Source: Globodera rostochiensis (taxonomy: Eukaryota; Nematoda; Chromadorea; Rhabditida; Heteroderidae). From it: a stretch of 64,000 bases of DNA. Made by a program: the position numbers and the translations under genes. The first letter of the stretch is position 1. Each line of letters starts with the position of its first letter. Under the pieces are notes generated by a model. The model was given only the letters and a program-made list of their open reading frames with translations, was not told where the DNA came from and searched no databases. The stretch lies in the NCBI GenBank assembly GCA_018350325.1, contig JAEVLN010000006.1:3400056-3464055 (forward strand), read 5' to 3'. Below, in pieces: positions 1-12,582 of this stretch.

Positions 1-1310
1 TGGCGCTCGGCTTGCATTGATTTGGTAGGATTTTCCTTGATTTGACAGACCCCTTTAACGTCATATTATTTCTTCATTCTATACACCGTTCGATTCCTGC
101 CCACGAGCTGAGCACGTATATGTAAATAATTTATGCCTCAGATGAATATGAAGAAAGTTATGGCGCTCGGCTTGCATTGATTTGCTAGGATTTTCCTTTA
201 TTTGATAGACCCCTTTAACGTCATATTATTTCTTCATTCTATACACCGTTCGATTCCTGCCCACGAGCTGAGCACGTATATGTAAACAACATATGCCTCA
301 GATGAATATGAAGAAAGTTATGGCGCTCGGCTTGCATTGATTTGGTAGGATTTTCCTTATTTGACAGACCCCTTTAACGTCATATTATTTCTTCATTCTA
401 TACACCGTTCGATTCCTGCCCACGAGCTGAGCACGTATATGTAAACAACATATGCCTCAGATGAATATGAAGAAAGTTATGGCGCTCGGCTTGCATTGAT
501 TTGGTAGGATTTTCCTTGATTTGACAGACCCCTTTAACGTCATATTATTTCTTCATTCTATACACCGTTCGATTCCTGCCCACGAGCTGAGCACGTATAT
601 GTAAACAACATATGCCTCAGATGAATATGAAGAAAGTTATGGCGCTCGGCTTGCATTGATTTGCTAGGATTTTCCTTGATTTGACAGACCCCTTTAACGT
701 CATATTATTTCTTCATTCTATACACCGTTCGATTCCTGCCCACGAGCTGAGCACGTATATGTAAACAACATATGCCTCAGATGAATATGAAGAAAGTTAT
801 GGCGCTCGGCTTGCATTGATTTGGTAGGATTTTCCTTGATTTGACAGACCCCTTTAACGTCATATTATTTCTTCATTCTATACACCGTTCGATTCCTGCC
901 CACGAGCTGAGCACGTATATGTAAACAACATATGCCTCAGATGAATATGAAGAAAGTTATGGCGCTCGGCTTGCATTGATTTGCTAGGATTTTCCTTTTT
1001 TGACAGACCCCTTTAACGTCATATTATTTCTTCATTCTATACACCGTTCGATTCCTGCCCACGAGCTGAGCACGTATATGTAAACAACATATGCCTCAGA
1101 TGAATATGAAGAAAGTTATGGCGCTCGGCTTGCATTGATTTGGTAGGATTTTCCTTAATTTGATAGACCCTTTTAACGTCATATTATTTCTTCATTCTAT
1201 ACACCGTTCGATTCCTGCCCACGAGCTGAGCACGTATATGTAAACAACATATGCCTCAGATGAATATGAAGAAAGTTATGGCGCTCGGCTTGCATTGATT
1301 TGCTAGGATT
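1..1310. repeat. 160-bp satellite array (about 8 tandem copies)
   Basis: Tandem monomers of 158-160 bp begin with TGGCGCTCGGCTTGCATTG at 1, 161, 321, 480, 640, 800, 960, 1119 and 1279. Copies are nearly identical. They differ mainly in a GGTAGG/GCTAGG variant that tends to alternate (hint of a dimeric higher order) and in a variable short run after TTTTCC. The array starts before the window and is broken at 1311 by the duplicated 1.38-kb block. No coding potential is evident. Confidence 0.95.
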
Positions 1311-1311
1311 T

Positions 1312-2694
1312 CTGAACGTGCGTAATAACTCATTTAATAAACGAAAATTGAAATTAACGTTATTCAGGTTTTTAGCCTCTGAAGATTTAAAATTTTAAAA
1401 TTAGGTAAACACCAAAAAAGATAGATAGGTAAATAGTTTCTTTTTGAAAACAAAAAAGTGAAATCCATGCCAAATTAAGCTTCTTGAATATTGGTCCTCT
1501 AGGGCATTTCTTGATTGTGTGGGAATGACAAATGATGTTTTAAATTTTTAAAACGGAAAATCTGCAAATCGGATGAATTGTGTTAAATAAAAAATATGAG
1601 AAATATGTGGTTAGGCCTCCAATTTTATCTATCTTTAGGCTTTTGCCACTTTCCAAGTCCTCTCGGGCATTTTGGATGAAGATAAGTGTGTGTAGGAGTG
1701 GAGGAGGTCTTTGACCACTTTTGGGGTTGCGGGAAGTGGGTTGGATGTGGAGAAAATGGACACTCGCAGAAATGGGTGGACGGACATCCCTCGCGGGGAT
1801 ATCTGCGCTCCCGCCCCTTTTGCAATGCTTTGCTTTATGATAAATTTGGTCAGAAATAATTGGGAATTAAAAAGCCAACTAAACTGAAAACATGATTCTT
1901 TACATAGAACAAACATAGCACAAAATTCTAAATATTCCGGATTGTACATACTGTACTTAATTAAAAACTTTGACACATCTCAAAAAATTTTCCGTTCTCC
2001 CCACCCTTAAACAAAGGGCCCAAATGCCTCGATCTTTTAAATCGCTTTGTTTTAAACCCAAATGCCCATCTATTCTCATGCTGCATTTCATTGTATTAAT
2101 GGTGCAACGGTGTGGAACAATGGAAAAGAGGGCAATGGTATGGAATTGCGGTCCCGACAAAAAAATTTTTGTTAAAAATATGCGTAGATCCGAGCACCCA
2201 AAAAGGTTAAAATCTTCAAAAAATGCATGAAAATGTTTGTAAATGATGAAAAAACAAAACAATTTAATTGTTAACGGGGTAGAAATGTGCTATAACAAGT
2301 TGGTCAAATCAAAAAAAAAGATTGCATTTGAAATTTCGAAATTGTAGAATTCGGGTTCGTGGTTCGACATTCGCAAATTCCGGGGCTTCGTGATCTAAGC
2401 ATAACATGCATTTAAAATTTTAAATTAAAAAAAAATTTCGTCGGGACAGCAATTCCATACCATTCCCGAAAAGAGTGTGAAAATGATTTATCCAAACCAT
2501 GGTAAATTGATGGACGGGCAAAGCGAATGATTGGGTTAGAACATTTTTAAATACAAAAACCAGGTTGGTTTGAATGCATTTGACGGGCATTGTATGTTAT
2601 TGAAAGCAAGACTTTTTCGACCCGAATTTTGAAAAGCTTATCTTTTATTGGCACAATTTGAAATAAAATTGGGGTTTTAGTGGATCTTACAAAA
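1312..2694. repeat. 1.38-kb dispersed duplication, copy A
   Basis: From CTGAACGTGCGTAATAACTC to GTGGATCTTACAAAA this block is repeated in the same orientation at 10713-12095 (offset 9401) and appears essentially identical by eye. It interrupts the satellite array on its left. No terminal inverted repeat or clear target duplication is visible at its ends, so it may be a segmental copy or an element of unknown class. The short ORFs inside look non-coding. It carries a hAT-like MITE at 2131-2467. Confidence 0.9.
2131..2467. mobile_element. hAT-like MITE (337 bp) with exact 8-bp TSD
   Basis: The terminal inverted repeat is about 28 bp. The left end reads GGCAATGGTATGGAATTGC followed by GTCCCGAC, and the right end is the inverse with two mismatches. 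The element is flanked on both sides by GAAAAGAG (2123-2130 and 2468-2475), an exact 8-bp target duplication. Size, TIR and TSD length fit a non-autonomous hAT element. No transposase ORF is present. Confidence 0.85.
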
Positions 2695-3057
2695 AAAGGT
2701 TCAAAGATAGCAAAGGATAGACTGTGCAGAGGGGGGACGGTGCAGAGTGGAAACGGCTACATTTGATAAGAAAAGTAGCCAAAATGGTTCGAAGAGCAGA
2801 GGGAGGACGGTGCAAATTGTACGAAGAGGCAAACGTACACCACTGTCTCGCGACCCACCCCCTATCCCATCTCCACTCACCCGAAAATGAACTGTGCAGG
2901 TTCAAAGATTTTTTTTTAAACTGTGTCAGAAAACCATGAGTTGCGAATTGCTGCCCGACTGAGCAATGACCGAATCCAACATATATGTGGGGTGTATTCG
3001 GAAAATGGGTTGAAAAATGAAGAGTGTTGAAAATTGTTGGTTGGGTGTGTGTTGCCA
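2695..3057. other. Unassigned spacer with short internal repeats
   Basis: The stretch holds two imperfect copies of a GACGGTGCA-containing segment (about 2730 and 2800) and two copies of GGTTCAAAGAT (2699, 2899). ORFs on both strands are short and show no recognisable domain. No gene is supported. Confidence 0.5.
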
Positions 3058-3081
3058 GCCTAAGCCTAAGCCTAAGCCTAA
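3058..3081. repeat. Interstitial nematode telomere-type repeat, (GCCTAA)4
   Basis: Four perfect head-to-tail copies of GCCTAA, the complement of the nematode telomere unit TTAGGC. They sit exactly at the junction where the 160-bp satellite resumes. Confidence 0.9.
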
Positions 3082-3598
3082 CGTCATAATATTTCTTCTT
3101 TCTATACACCATTCGATTCCTGCCCACAAGCTGAGCACGTATATGTAAGCAACTTATGCCTCAGATGAATATGAAGAAAATTATGGCGCTCGGCTTGCAT
3201 TGATTTTCTAGGATTTTCCTTAATTTGATAGACCCCTTTAACGTCATAATATTTCTTCTTTCTATACACCATTCGATTCCTGCCCACAAGCTGAGCACGT
3301 ATATGTAAGCAACTTATGCCTCAGATGAATATGAAGAAAGTTATGGCGCTCGGCTTGCATTGATTTGCTAGGTGATTTTCTAGGAATTCCTTAATTTGAT
3401 AGACCCCTTTAACGTCATAATATTTCTTCTTTCTATACACCGTTCGATTCCTGCCCACGAGCTGAGCACGTATTTGTAAACAATTTATGCCTCAGATGAA
3501 TATGAAGAAAGTTATGGCGATTTTCTAATTCCTTAATTTGATAGACCCCTTTAGCGTCATAATATTTCTTCATTCTATACACCGTTCGATTCCTGCCC
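3082..3598. repeat. 160-bp satellite, second diverged block
   Basis: About three further monomers of the satellite of 1-1310, entering mid-monomer at CGTCATAATATTTC right after the telomere-type repeat. Copies here carry more substitutions and deletions, and the last is truncated after TTCGATTCCTGCCC. Confidence 0.9.
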
Positions 3599-4023
3599 TT
3601 TTTTCGTTTCGTTTTATCGGAAAAAAATTTGAGTTTTCGCCCAGCTCTGATTCGGGTCCGACCACTTTCATATTTATTTTATAAAACTCCTAAGTTCTAC
3701 GGCTCAGAAATCCTTTTTATTGGCACGATTGGGCCTTAACTTTCGGCTTGGTTTAATCTCAAGGTATCCGAAAGTTCCCAACTGTATTAGGTTGGGTGAA
3801 TATCGACTAAAATAGATAAGTCCAGAAGTCTGCTGGCTGCCTAGATATTCATTCTTACCCAAATGAATAGAAATACAAGTTTAAGTGGCGCTCAATTTTA
3901 ATCAAAACAATTGAATTCAAAAGAAAAAATTTAAGCATTGAGTTGTTATTTTTAGCTATTAATAACGTTTCCAGGTTTCATTTTAATAATACGGAATTTT
4001 CATGGAATTGTAAATATAATCAT
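3599..4023. other. 3' flank of the DM13 gene; nothing recognised
   Basis: AT-rich sequence between the satellite and the stop codon of the minus-strand DM13 gene. It should hold that gene's 3' UTR. No other coding or repeat signal was seen. Confidence 0.5.
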
Positions 4024-7000
4024 TCAAAGAGCGGAGAAGAAAATGTACGTAAAGGTAGCAAGCAGTACAAAGTGCAACGCCATAAGTGTCCTTTTCGCAG
4101 AATTATCGCGGCTCAATTCAAGGCTTTCTTGGTGCCTTCGGGCATCATATCGATAGGGCTATAAATAAATATTTACCAAAAAATAAATAATATAATTTTT
4201 ATTTTAACTTTGTTTTAAATCATTAATTTAAAAGTTGTGCACAAAAATTACCTCAGCAATAATGTGTTTGAGATTTGCCGGAAATTCCTCCACAATGTGA
4301 ATTCGTCCACCCATTTGATAGTTGAAATAGCTCTAAAACCAAATATAGTGAATTTTGTTTATTATTTTATATAAAATGGAAATTGTAGCATTTGTTAAAC
4401 AATTTAAACTTTTATTCTAACGGTTTACTGAACTAATTTGCGTATCTATTTTTTAAACTATTTAAACAATTGTGAATTAATTCACTAATAAAATAAAATT
4501 TCACCGCGAAATAGAGTGTGTCTGGCGTTTCGCGATCCGGCGTAAACGTAATAATTGATGCCTGCTCAGAATCATCGCATTCAAGCCTGTGAAATAGCAA
4601 AGTTCGTTGATCGCTCTATTTTTAACTATTTCTAACGTGAGTGTGTCCCTGAAATCAACAAAGGTGGCAAATTCGTCCGGATGTACATCCATTTTTGTCT
4701 CAGTCCATCTACAAAGACGTCCAATCTCCTCCTGGGTGAACTTTCGAACTTTCTGAGTAAAAGAAAAAAAATCAACAATTTTTAAGCAAAATCTAAATAT
4801 TTCTATTAACCTTTCAGATGTTAACGATTTTTTTCAGATTTACCTGTTTCTCGTCGTTGCTGAGTTTGGCATATCCACCGTAAAAACTGTCGGTCAGATA
4901 AAATGGGTTGTAAAGTTCTGCAACTGTTTCGTTGTGGCCGCCTTCTATGCTAAAAATTGTTCCTTTTTTCAACTTTATAATTTTTTAACTATTTATATAA
5001 AACATACAAATTAATACATAATATTTTCTTTTGCCGAGACTTAAACAGGTTTTTCATTTAATAAACTTGTACAACAAATTAATTTTAAGGAAAAACAATA
5101 TTTCTCAAATTAATTTTAAGGAAAAACAATATTTCTATCTCTCGGAAATTTTAATTAAATGATTACATAAATGTGTATGTGACTCCACGCTTGAGGTATA
5201 GTTCAGCAATGTAACCGTTCACATACCACACATACTTTGGAGGACGAGCAACATTCAACATTGTCTGAAAATATTAAGCATTTATCGAAAAAAAAAATCA
5301 TTTTATCAATAGTTAATATTTTAAATTCGCACACATTGTACAATTCTTTTTAAAAATATTTTAATAGTGTGAGATATCCCAATTAGTGGCAATAAATTGT
5401 TGGTGGAAATAAAAAATGTCTAGGCATTAATTTAAACGGAAAAATTTCACAATCCAAAAAATAGAATGAAAACAAAATAATAAAATTAAAAAAAGAATTT
5501 TATGCTTAAAAGGGTACTCTTTTGTCATTAATTTGTAAGCAAAACGGAAAAATTTACAAAAAGAGATAAGCCTCTAGCGAGAGTCGAACTCGCGTTTCCG
5601 GCTTCGGAGGCCGGCGCCTTATCCACTAGGCCATAGAGGCGCAACATTAACAACCATTACTATGCCCCTTAATAAAAGAATAATTTCGTATTCAGGTTAT
5701 AATGTTTAAGATTTAAAAAACCCTTAAATTACTGGATTCAAGCTTTTTCATAATAATTTTTTTTCTTTGTGTGGTTTTTGTTGTAAGAATTAACTAAATA
5801 AAATCAAAACTTTTGTGATGATATTAATATTTTATTTTATTTCTTTCATTTTGAGTTGGTGTGAGAAAAGGTATCTTCCTATATGAACTATGCATTAATG
5901 GCCATGGACATTATTTGAAAGCGAATATGGACAAGAATTTTAATCTTACGCTGATTTTGAAAAATATCGCATTTTTAACGCCATGTTTGGCTCCAGATGA
6001 TGAGCTTTACTGGGTTTTCACAAATAACTTTGTGCTCACAAATAAATTGCGATGCATTTGAAATTTTTTTACCTTAATTTCTTTGAATTTTTATAAATAA
6101 ATAATTTAAAATAATGTAAAAGAAACCAATTCATAAACAAAAATACCTTATAGCCTCGTTTTCCACCGGGTGGGCCCAATTGAAATGTGAAATTGAGCTG
6201 AGAAGCCATGCCCAATAAATTGTTCATTGACCATTTATCGCCTTGGTGAGCAATCAATTCGTCATCGAACTCAAATTTTAATTTATTTTTGAAAAGATTT
6301 AGAACTCCGTTATTGTATTGAGCAATAAAAAAGTTTAAAATTCGATTTTATTATTACTCTTATCGGGCTTGAAACGTAAGGCGGGATCATTGGTGAAATA
6401 TTTCGGATAAAAATATGCCCGTAATCGACTTCGAATCGTACACAGTACACCTTAATAGGCAAAAAGTTGGTTGAACTTTATAAATTTAAAAAATTACAGA
6501 AAGCCAATCGATGTGATGAACATCATAGCCCTCAGGCAGTTCCACAAAAATATCCTTTCCGCCAGTGTATCGCTCATTCATTGGAGATATCCTTAAATTG
6601 TAACTCTTTGAACAAATGAAAATTGGAATTTCTAAAGACTGCACTATTATTTTCAATAGAATTTCAAGACAAAAATTCTTTATTATTGATAGAATTTTTA
6701 TTGGAAATACATTTCCGAAGTATCACGTCCTCGAATTGATGCTTTGACACCAGTTTCTCTGCTTACATTTAACCCTCTTCCGACATAAAAATAGCCATCT
6801 ATATTTTAAAAGTTTTTTAAGACTTTGTGAATTAAAAAATAGGTACTATATTATTATATTTCTTGCCTGGTGCCTTATCACCCTGAAAAATGAATCCATA
6901 AATTTTGATCGTCCTTGTGTCCAAGATTTGAATGGGGCCAGATTGGACCTTAATTCATATCGGTGATTATTCACTTACAAAAATGAATAGGTTTAAAAAT

Positions 7001-10000
7001 AGTTTATTTTTAATAATTTTACATCATATCTGTTGCCTCGTAACTCATCCGGCAGCAACTGACTTCTGGGCACAACCAAATTTTCAGGAATTCGTACCTG
7101 TTTCAAGCACAAATGGAGTCGTAATTTGTGGCAATTCATTTTTAATTATAAAAATAAAATAAATTTTATCTTTCTTATTTGGTCGATTTCTTTAAATATA
7201 TTTTTTATTTAAAACAATATGTGCAATGTTGACTGTAATTTGTAATTAAGATAGCTAAATAAAAAGAAAGAATATTCAAAAAATACTCACACTGCCCAAT
7301 GACACATCGCCGTTCAGAGTATAAAGGCTGAGTGATCGGTATTGTGAGATTCGTTGTCCATTGTCTGGCAAAACGAGAAGAACCGCTTTTGTTGGTCGTA
7401 TTTGGCCCAATGGTGAAAGACTGAAATAAATGATTAAATGGAAAGGTTTGTGTGCAATAAAGTTTGAAATACCCAAATTCATATGTTGGCAATCGTACAC
7501 CATCTCTTGTTGGCACTTCTGAATGATCCAACCAGAAAAAGGTGTCTGTGAAATTTATAAATTATAATTTTTGCTTTTTATATTCAATTGATTTTAAATG
7601 GAGATGACCTTTGTTAATACAAAAAGGATAATCCATGTGCCATTTTGGGCGTTTTCGGCACTTTTTTGAAGCCTTTTTCTATGAGGACAAAAAGCAGCGA
7701 ATACCGCTTAATCCGATGAATCATCACTTGATAATTCATAATCCTTCAATAGAATATTTTATGATTTCGCGCGGTTCAACATTAAAATTATATGTACTTC
7801 TAATATTTTATTATATCATGAATTCAAAATTTCATGCAAATTTTGCATCGACGCAATTATGAGACAGATTTTGGCGAAAGATATAAATCACCGAATAGCT
7901 AAGGCCTGGGTGCCAGATGGCTATCTACGAGAGTAAACGGCACAAAATTGGTGTTATCCATCATAACAAAGCTTGGCATTTACCCAAACAAAATGATCGA
8001 TTTCCGTATATTGGACGCTGACTCAAAAAAAAAGAATACAAAAATTGAAAAAATCGAATTAAAAAAATATATACACAAAAATTAAGAGACATAACCTCAT
8101 ATTTATTTAACAAAGTTATTTGTTTTAAATAGCGATTGAGTTTATCATTTAATTACTTTAAATACTCAATTTGCCAAAATGTGTCAAATTTACTTTTAAT
8201 TAGGGTTGAGCGGGACCGGGACTTTTGGAAAAACCGGGACCGGGACTAAAATTTCAGTACCAAAATAGAAAAAATTTACCATTTCAGTACTGGTCCCGGT
8301 CCCGCTCAACCCTACTTTTAATACATATTTTCGCGACACATTTTCTTGTTCTTTTCCAGACGAACAACAAAATTTCCTATGCACAATACATATGTTTATT
8401 AAAACCCATTGTTATTCCAATTTGTGCGCCCAATTTCTCTGTCATTATTGACCTTAATTGTATTATTATAGTTTGTTCCTTGACCTTTTCACCTTAAAGA
8501 AAGGTTGTGGACATATTTTGACTTTGAATAGGTTAATATTTAAACAGCAGTCAACAAATTTTTTAAAATTTAATAGTTTATAAACAAAAAAATATTTGTA
8601 TTTAGATCTTTTCTAAATAGTTAATAATTCTTTAAAAAAAGTAAATAAAATTTGAATTTTTTTTCAAATTCAATAATATATATAGGTAAATTAACCCACC
8701 GAAAAAAATTAGCCAAGCAATTTTTCAATTTTATTAAAATTATCAATTTCATTTATTAAAACTAAACAAATTTTTTCTGCAATAAATTTTCCAAGAAGCA
8801 TTCATTCTGTGCAGTGCAAAAAATTCATCAGCACCCATTTATTTCTTCCTTCGCCTTTTGTTCCCCAAACAACAAAAGTGGGTGGAATTATCTCTTATTC
8901 GTCCCAAAAAGGACAAGTGGATGAGGCGCATTGTTCGGTTGGCTTAAGAAAGAGACTAGGGACAGTACAAGTGAAAGAAAGAAGACCAAAAAAAGTCCAA
9001 AAAACATCTGCTGCAAATCTTCAGTGTCGGACTTGTGGTCCATTTAATGGCTGGACAATTTAGCGCCGTTGGCTACACGCCGATAGTCCGGAAATTGTCA
9101 AATTTATGAAGAATTTTTTATTCAGTAACAAATCCCCATTGGAACTCTAAATTGTATCCCATAATTGCACATTATTTTGAAAAAAATGGATTGTTTGGCA
9201 TTGTGTTTGTTGTTGATCATGATGTGAAAAATATTTTACCGGCAACATCGCCAGCAAACGTGCAGTTCACGCATTGCACGACGGTTTCGTTGACTGCAAA
9301 AAGGTGCCCAATGTCGCGCGGCGGCTGTGCCGCCGTCGTCGTCGTGTCCAGCGCATGTGCTCGCATTGGACCAATGTACGTGCCGAACGTAGTCGTGTAC
9401 ACGTTGGGCACCCATTTGTTAGGGCTGTCGTTGATGCTGTTTAAATTGTGACCATGGTGATGGTGTTGGTGGTGGTTGTTAGATGAAGAGCTTTCGACAT
9501 GGTGCGCATTGGATGGGGACGAGGCCAAAGTGGACGGGTCGGAGAATGGAACACCTTTTGAATGGAAAATCATTGTTATTTGTGACATCAAACATACGTG
9601 TCAATATGATAGAACTCTTATTTAATATTTTTATGTTAAATTTTAAAGGATTGTTTTAATTTTCTTCTGTTCAATAAATTCATAATTGGAACGCTCGGGA
9701 CACAAAATTACCCAAGACTCGAGCACGAGACTTGGCCCCCGAGAAAAAGACCAAGAGTTGACCTCCGAGACTTGAGACCGAGACTTGGCCTCCGAGACCC
9801 GAAACTTGATGTCTCCGAGACTCTACTTGCCCCCAAGACCCGGGAACCCGATATTTTTGTAAGTCAAGATCCGAGAGCATCCCTAGATATGTCTCAATTT
9901 TAAAAAAATATATTTTATTTCATTAAACCCAATTTTTCGCACACCTTCATCAGAGCTGGAACCCCATTTAATCCAACAATGCATGCTGACCCCCCCCCCG

Positions 10001-10438
10001 TCAACCATCAAATTTGCGCGAATTGAACTTTTGTCATTGTTGTGTAACATAAAAAAAAAGTTTGGCGAAGCAGAAAAATGAATGGATGCATTGTCTAATG
10101 TGCACATTTCGCTCCTACGACGGACAACGCGTCGCATTTGGGTCAGCGGTAGTTAGGCGAAAATGACTACACACACCGAATATTTTTGCGCTTTTATAGT
10201 TTTTTTTGAAAACAATCCGATGATTTTTTGACTTGATAATGCGTTGGGGAATATTCCTCAGAATTCCAATAAGATTTTAAATAATTATATACGTTTCCAA
10301 TAGGAGTCCGGGTCGAAATCTCGAATGAGAATTTTAATTGTATTATTTAGACAAACTTTTTTGTAACTGACCAATGCATTGGTGGACGAGGAGAAATATG
10401 GCAAATATGATGACATAGAAATGACCAAGAATTGGCAT
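4024..10438 (-). CDS. DM13-domain secreted protein, Skeletor-like
   Basis: A 16-exon model closes in frame at 589 aa: 10438-10372, 9554-9240, 7545-7473, 7420-7291, 7097-7023, 6948-6867, 6798-6711, 6603-6498, 6450-6358, 6269-6147, 5264-5167, 4949-4844, 4752-4637, 4586-4505, 4332-4252, 4158-4024. It starts with a signal peptide (MPILGHFYVIIFAIFLLVHQ), then a Ser/His-rich linker. Two DM13 domains follow: GHLFAVNETVVQC to DVSLGS, and ILDTRTIKIYGF to RFEVDYGH. The C-terminal part has LGPPGGKRGY, YVWYVNGYIAELYL and TYTFIIEGG, as in the domain downstream of DM13-DOMON in Drosophila Skeletor; a full DOMON domain is not evident. The tail is hydrophobic and could be a GPI-anchor signal (inference). Intron 6 uses a GC donor. 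Introns 1 (815 nt) and 2 (about 1.7 kb) hold repeats. DM13 proteins are extracellular and proposed to be redox-related; the function here is unknown. Confidence 0.85.
5569..5640 (-). tRNA. tRNA-Arg (anticodon CCG)
   Basis: On the minus strand, acceptor GCCTCTA pairs with TAGAGGC. The anticodon stem CCGGC/GCCGG encloses loop CTCCGAA, giving CCG at positions 34-36 with U33. The T arm is GCGAG-TTCGACT-CTCGC. The D arm lies in GGCCTAGTGGATAAGGC. Length is 72 nt with discriminator U. No intron is seen. It lies inside the 882-nt intron 10 of the DM13 gene, on the same strand. Confidence 0.95.
8201..8314. mobile_element. hAT-like motif-iterating MITE (114 bp), exact 8-bp TSD
   Basis: The TIR is TAGGGTTGAGCGGGACCGGG at the left and its inverse at the right. 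CTTTTAAT flanks both ends (8193-8200 and 8315-8322), an exact 8-bp target duplication. The interior repeats the motif CCGGGAC. It lies in intron 2 of the DM13 gene. Confidence 0.9.
9690..9893. repeat. Motif-iterating low-complexity element (GAGACTTG)
   Basis: About 200 bp consisting largely of variants of CCGAGACTTG/GAGACC in direct repeat, inside intron 1 of the DM13 gene. Its texture matches the TSD-flanked elements elsewhere in the window, but no convincing TIR pair or target duplication was found, so it may be degraded. Confidence 0.5.
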
Positions 10439-10712
10439 CTTAAAGCTGAAAAGTAAAAATATTAAATTTTGAACCCAAATCCACGAATATTTACATGAAA
10501 ATTTACAGTGTAAATGGGATGAATATTTTACTCCTGAATTTTGCGTGGAATTGTTGAAATGAAACAAAGCCATAATGTAACACATCAATGCACTAAGAAT
10601 TGAATTGGGTTGTCAAAATTTGTGATCAAAAATTTTTTAACGCGACACTTAAAACAAAAATTTGAATTTTGGTCCTAAAAACGTGTGACAAAAATGGACG
10701 ACATTCGCATAA

Positions 10713-12095
10713 CTGAACGTGCGTAATAACTCATTTAATAAACGAAAATTGAAATTAACGTTATTCAGGTTTTTAGCCTCTGAAGATTTAAAATTTTAAA
10801 ATTAGGTAAACACCAAAAAAGATAGATAGGTAAATAGTTTCTTTTTGAAAACAAAAAAGTGAAATCCATGCCAAATTAAGCTTCTTGAATATTGGTCCTC
10901 TAGGGCATTTCTTGATTGTGTGGGAATGACAAATGATGTTTTAAATTTTTAAAACGGAAAATCTGCAAATCGGATGAATTGTGTTAAATAAAAAATATGA
11001 GAAATATGTGGTTAGGCCTCCAATTTTATCTATCTTTAGGCTTTTGCCACTTTCCAAGTCCTCTCGGGCATTTTGGATGAAGATAAGTGTGTGTAGGAGT
11101 GGAGGAGGTCTTTGACCACTTTTGGGGTTGCGGGAAGTGGGTTGGATGTGGAGAAAATGGACACTCGCAGAAATGGGTGGACGGACATCCCTCGCGGGGA
11201 TATCTGCGCTCCCGCCCCTTTTGCAATGCTTTGCTTTATGATAAATTTGGTCAGAAATAATTGGGAATTAAAAAGCCAACTAAACTGAAAACATGATTCT
11301 TTACATAGAACAAACATAGCACAAAATTCTAAATATTCCGGATTGTACATACTGTACTTAATTAAAAACTTTGACACATCTCAAAAAATTTTCCGTTCTC
11401 CCCACCCTTAAACAAAGGGCCCAAATGCCTCGATCTTTTAAATCGCTTTGTTTTAAACCCAAATGCCCATCTATTCTCATGCTGCATTTCATTGTATTAA
11501 TGGTGCAACGGTGTGGAACAATGGAAAAGAGGGCAATGGTATGGAATTGCGGTCCCGACAAAAAAATTTTTGTTAAAAATATGCGTAGATCCGAGCACCC
11601 AAAAAGGTTAAAATCTTCAAAAAATGCATGAAAATGTTTGTAAATGATGAAAAAACAAAACAATTTAATTGTTAACGGGGTAGAAATGTGCTATAACAAG
11701 TTGGTCAAATCAAAAAAAAAGATTGCATTTGAAATTTCGAAATTGTAGAATTCGGGTTCGTGGTTCGACATTCGCAAATTCCGGGGCTTCGTGATCTAAG
11801 CATAACATGCATTTAAAATTTTAAATTAAAAAAAAATTTCGTCGGGACAGCAATTCCATACCATTCCCGAAAAGAGTGTGAAAATGATTTATCCAAACCA
11901 TGGTAAATTGATGGACGGGCAAAGCGAATGATTGGGTTAGAACATTTTTAAATACAAAAACCAGGTTGGTTTGAATGCATTTGACGGGCATTGTATGTTA
12001 TTGAAAGCAAGACTTTTTCGACCCGAATTTTGAAAAGCTTATCTTTTATTGGCACAATTTGAAATAAAATTGGGGTTTTAGTGGATCTTACAAAA
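10713..12095. repeat. 1.38-kb dispersed duplication, copy B
   Basis: Same block and orientation as 1312-2694, with no difference detected by eye. It lies upstream of the DM13 gene start, without satellite flanks. Near-identity implies a recent duplication, gene conversion, or an active element. Confidence 0.9.
11532..11868. mobile_element. hAT-like MITE inside copy B
   Basis: Identical to the element at 2131-2467, including the flanking GAAAAGAG on each side. The MITE therefore inserted before the 1.38-kb block was duplicated. Confidence 0.85.
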
Positions 12096-12191
12096 TTTAT
12101 ATTTTATCAAAACAAAACAAAAAAACACTTTATTCTTGCTCGTCAACGACTTGATTTTCCGTAGTTCCGTTCAACATTTTGTGCTTCTCAA

Positions 12192-12351
12192 GTTAGGAAT
12201 CGTATTTGCGGGATCCCGCTGCGGGTTTTTCGGAAAGTCGTGCGGGAGTGGATTTGCGGGATAGCAAAACGCAAAACGCAAAAAATGCGGGATTGCGAAG
12301 CGGGATCCCGCAAAATCCCGCGCGGGATCCGCTCCCGCGCCGGGCTCTACA
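12192..12351. repeat. Motif-iterating element (GCGGGATCCCGC family)
   Basis: The palindromic motif GCGGGATCCCGC and fragments of it recur in both orientations. The right end is CCGGGCTCTA, matching the terminus of the element at 15047-15920. No target duplication was found, so one end is probably lost. Confidence 0.55.
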
Positions 12352-12582
12352 CTCCGGCTAACTTGCCATTCAAGTACATATATATATATACGAACCCTGA
12401 CAAGACTAACTCCTTTTTTTAACCATAATCTATGTTTAAAATTAAAATCTAATTTATTTTTGCATGATTTTAAAGGTCTGGAGAATTGTCAGAAGTTTGT
12501 GAATACTATTTTTTGTGCATTTGTTTTTTGTAAACACGAAATCAAAACACACAAAAACAATTGTCTGTCTTTTTCCCGTTAG

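Noticed and set aside
1635..2262. Several ORFs of 66-113 codons in the 1.38-kb block, identical in both copies
   Set aside because: They overlap on both strands, include the MITE, and show no domain or codon pattern. Their identity only reflects the DNA duplication.
2687..3287. ORFs running through satellite sequence
   Set aside because: Their peptide is just the translated satellite; the same stretch recurs in each monomer.
5861..6061. Possible exon between DM13 exons 10 and 11
   Set aside because: Exons 10 and 11 are both phase 0 at their shared junction and give a continuous protein; the ORF has no matching splice sites.
7635..8030. ORFs in DM13 intron 2 considered as extra exons
   Set aside because: Exon 2 (ending 9240) joins exon 3 (starting 7545) in phase and completes the DM13 motif directly, so no exon is needed here.
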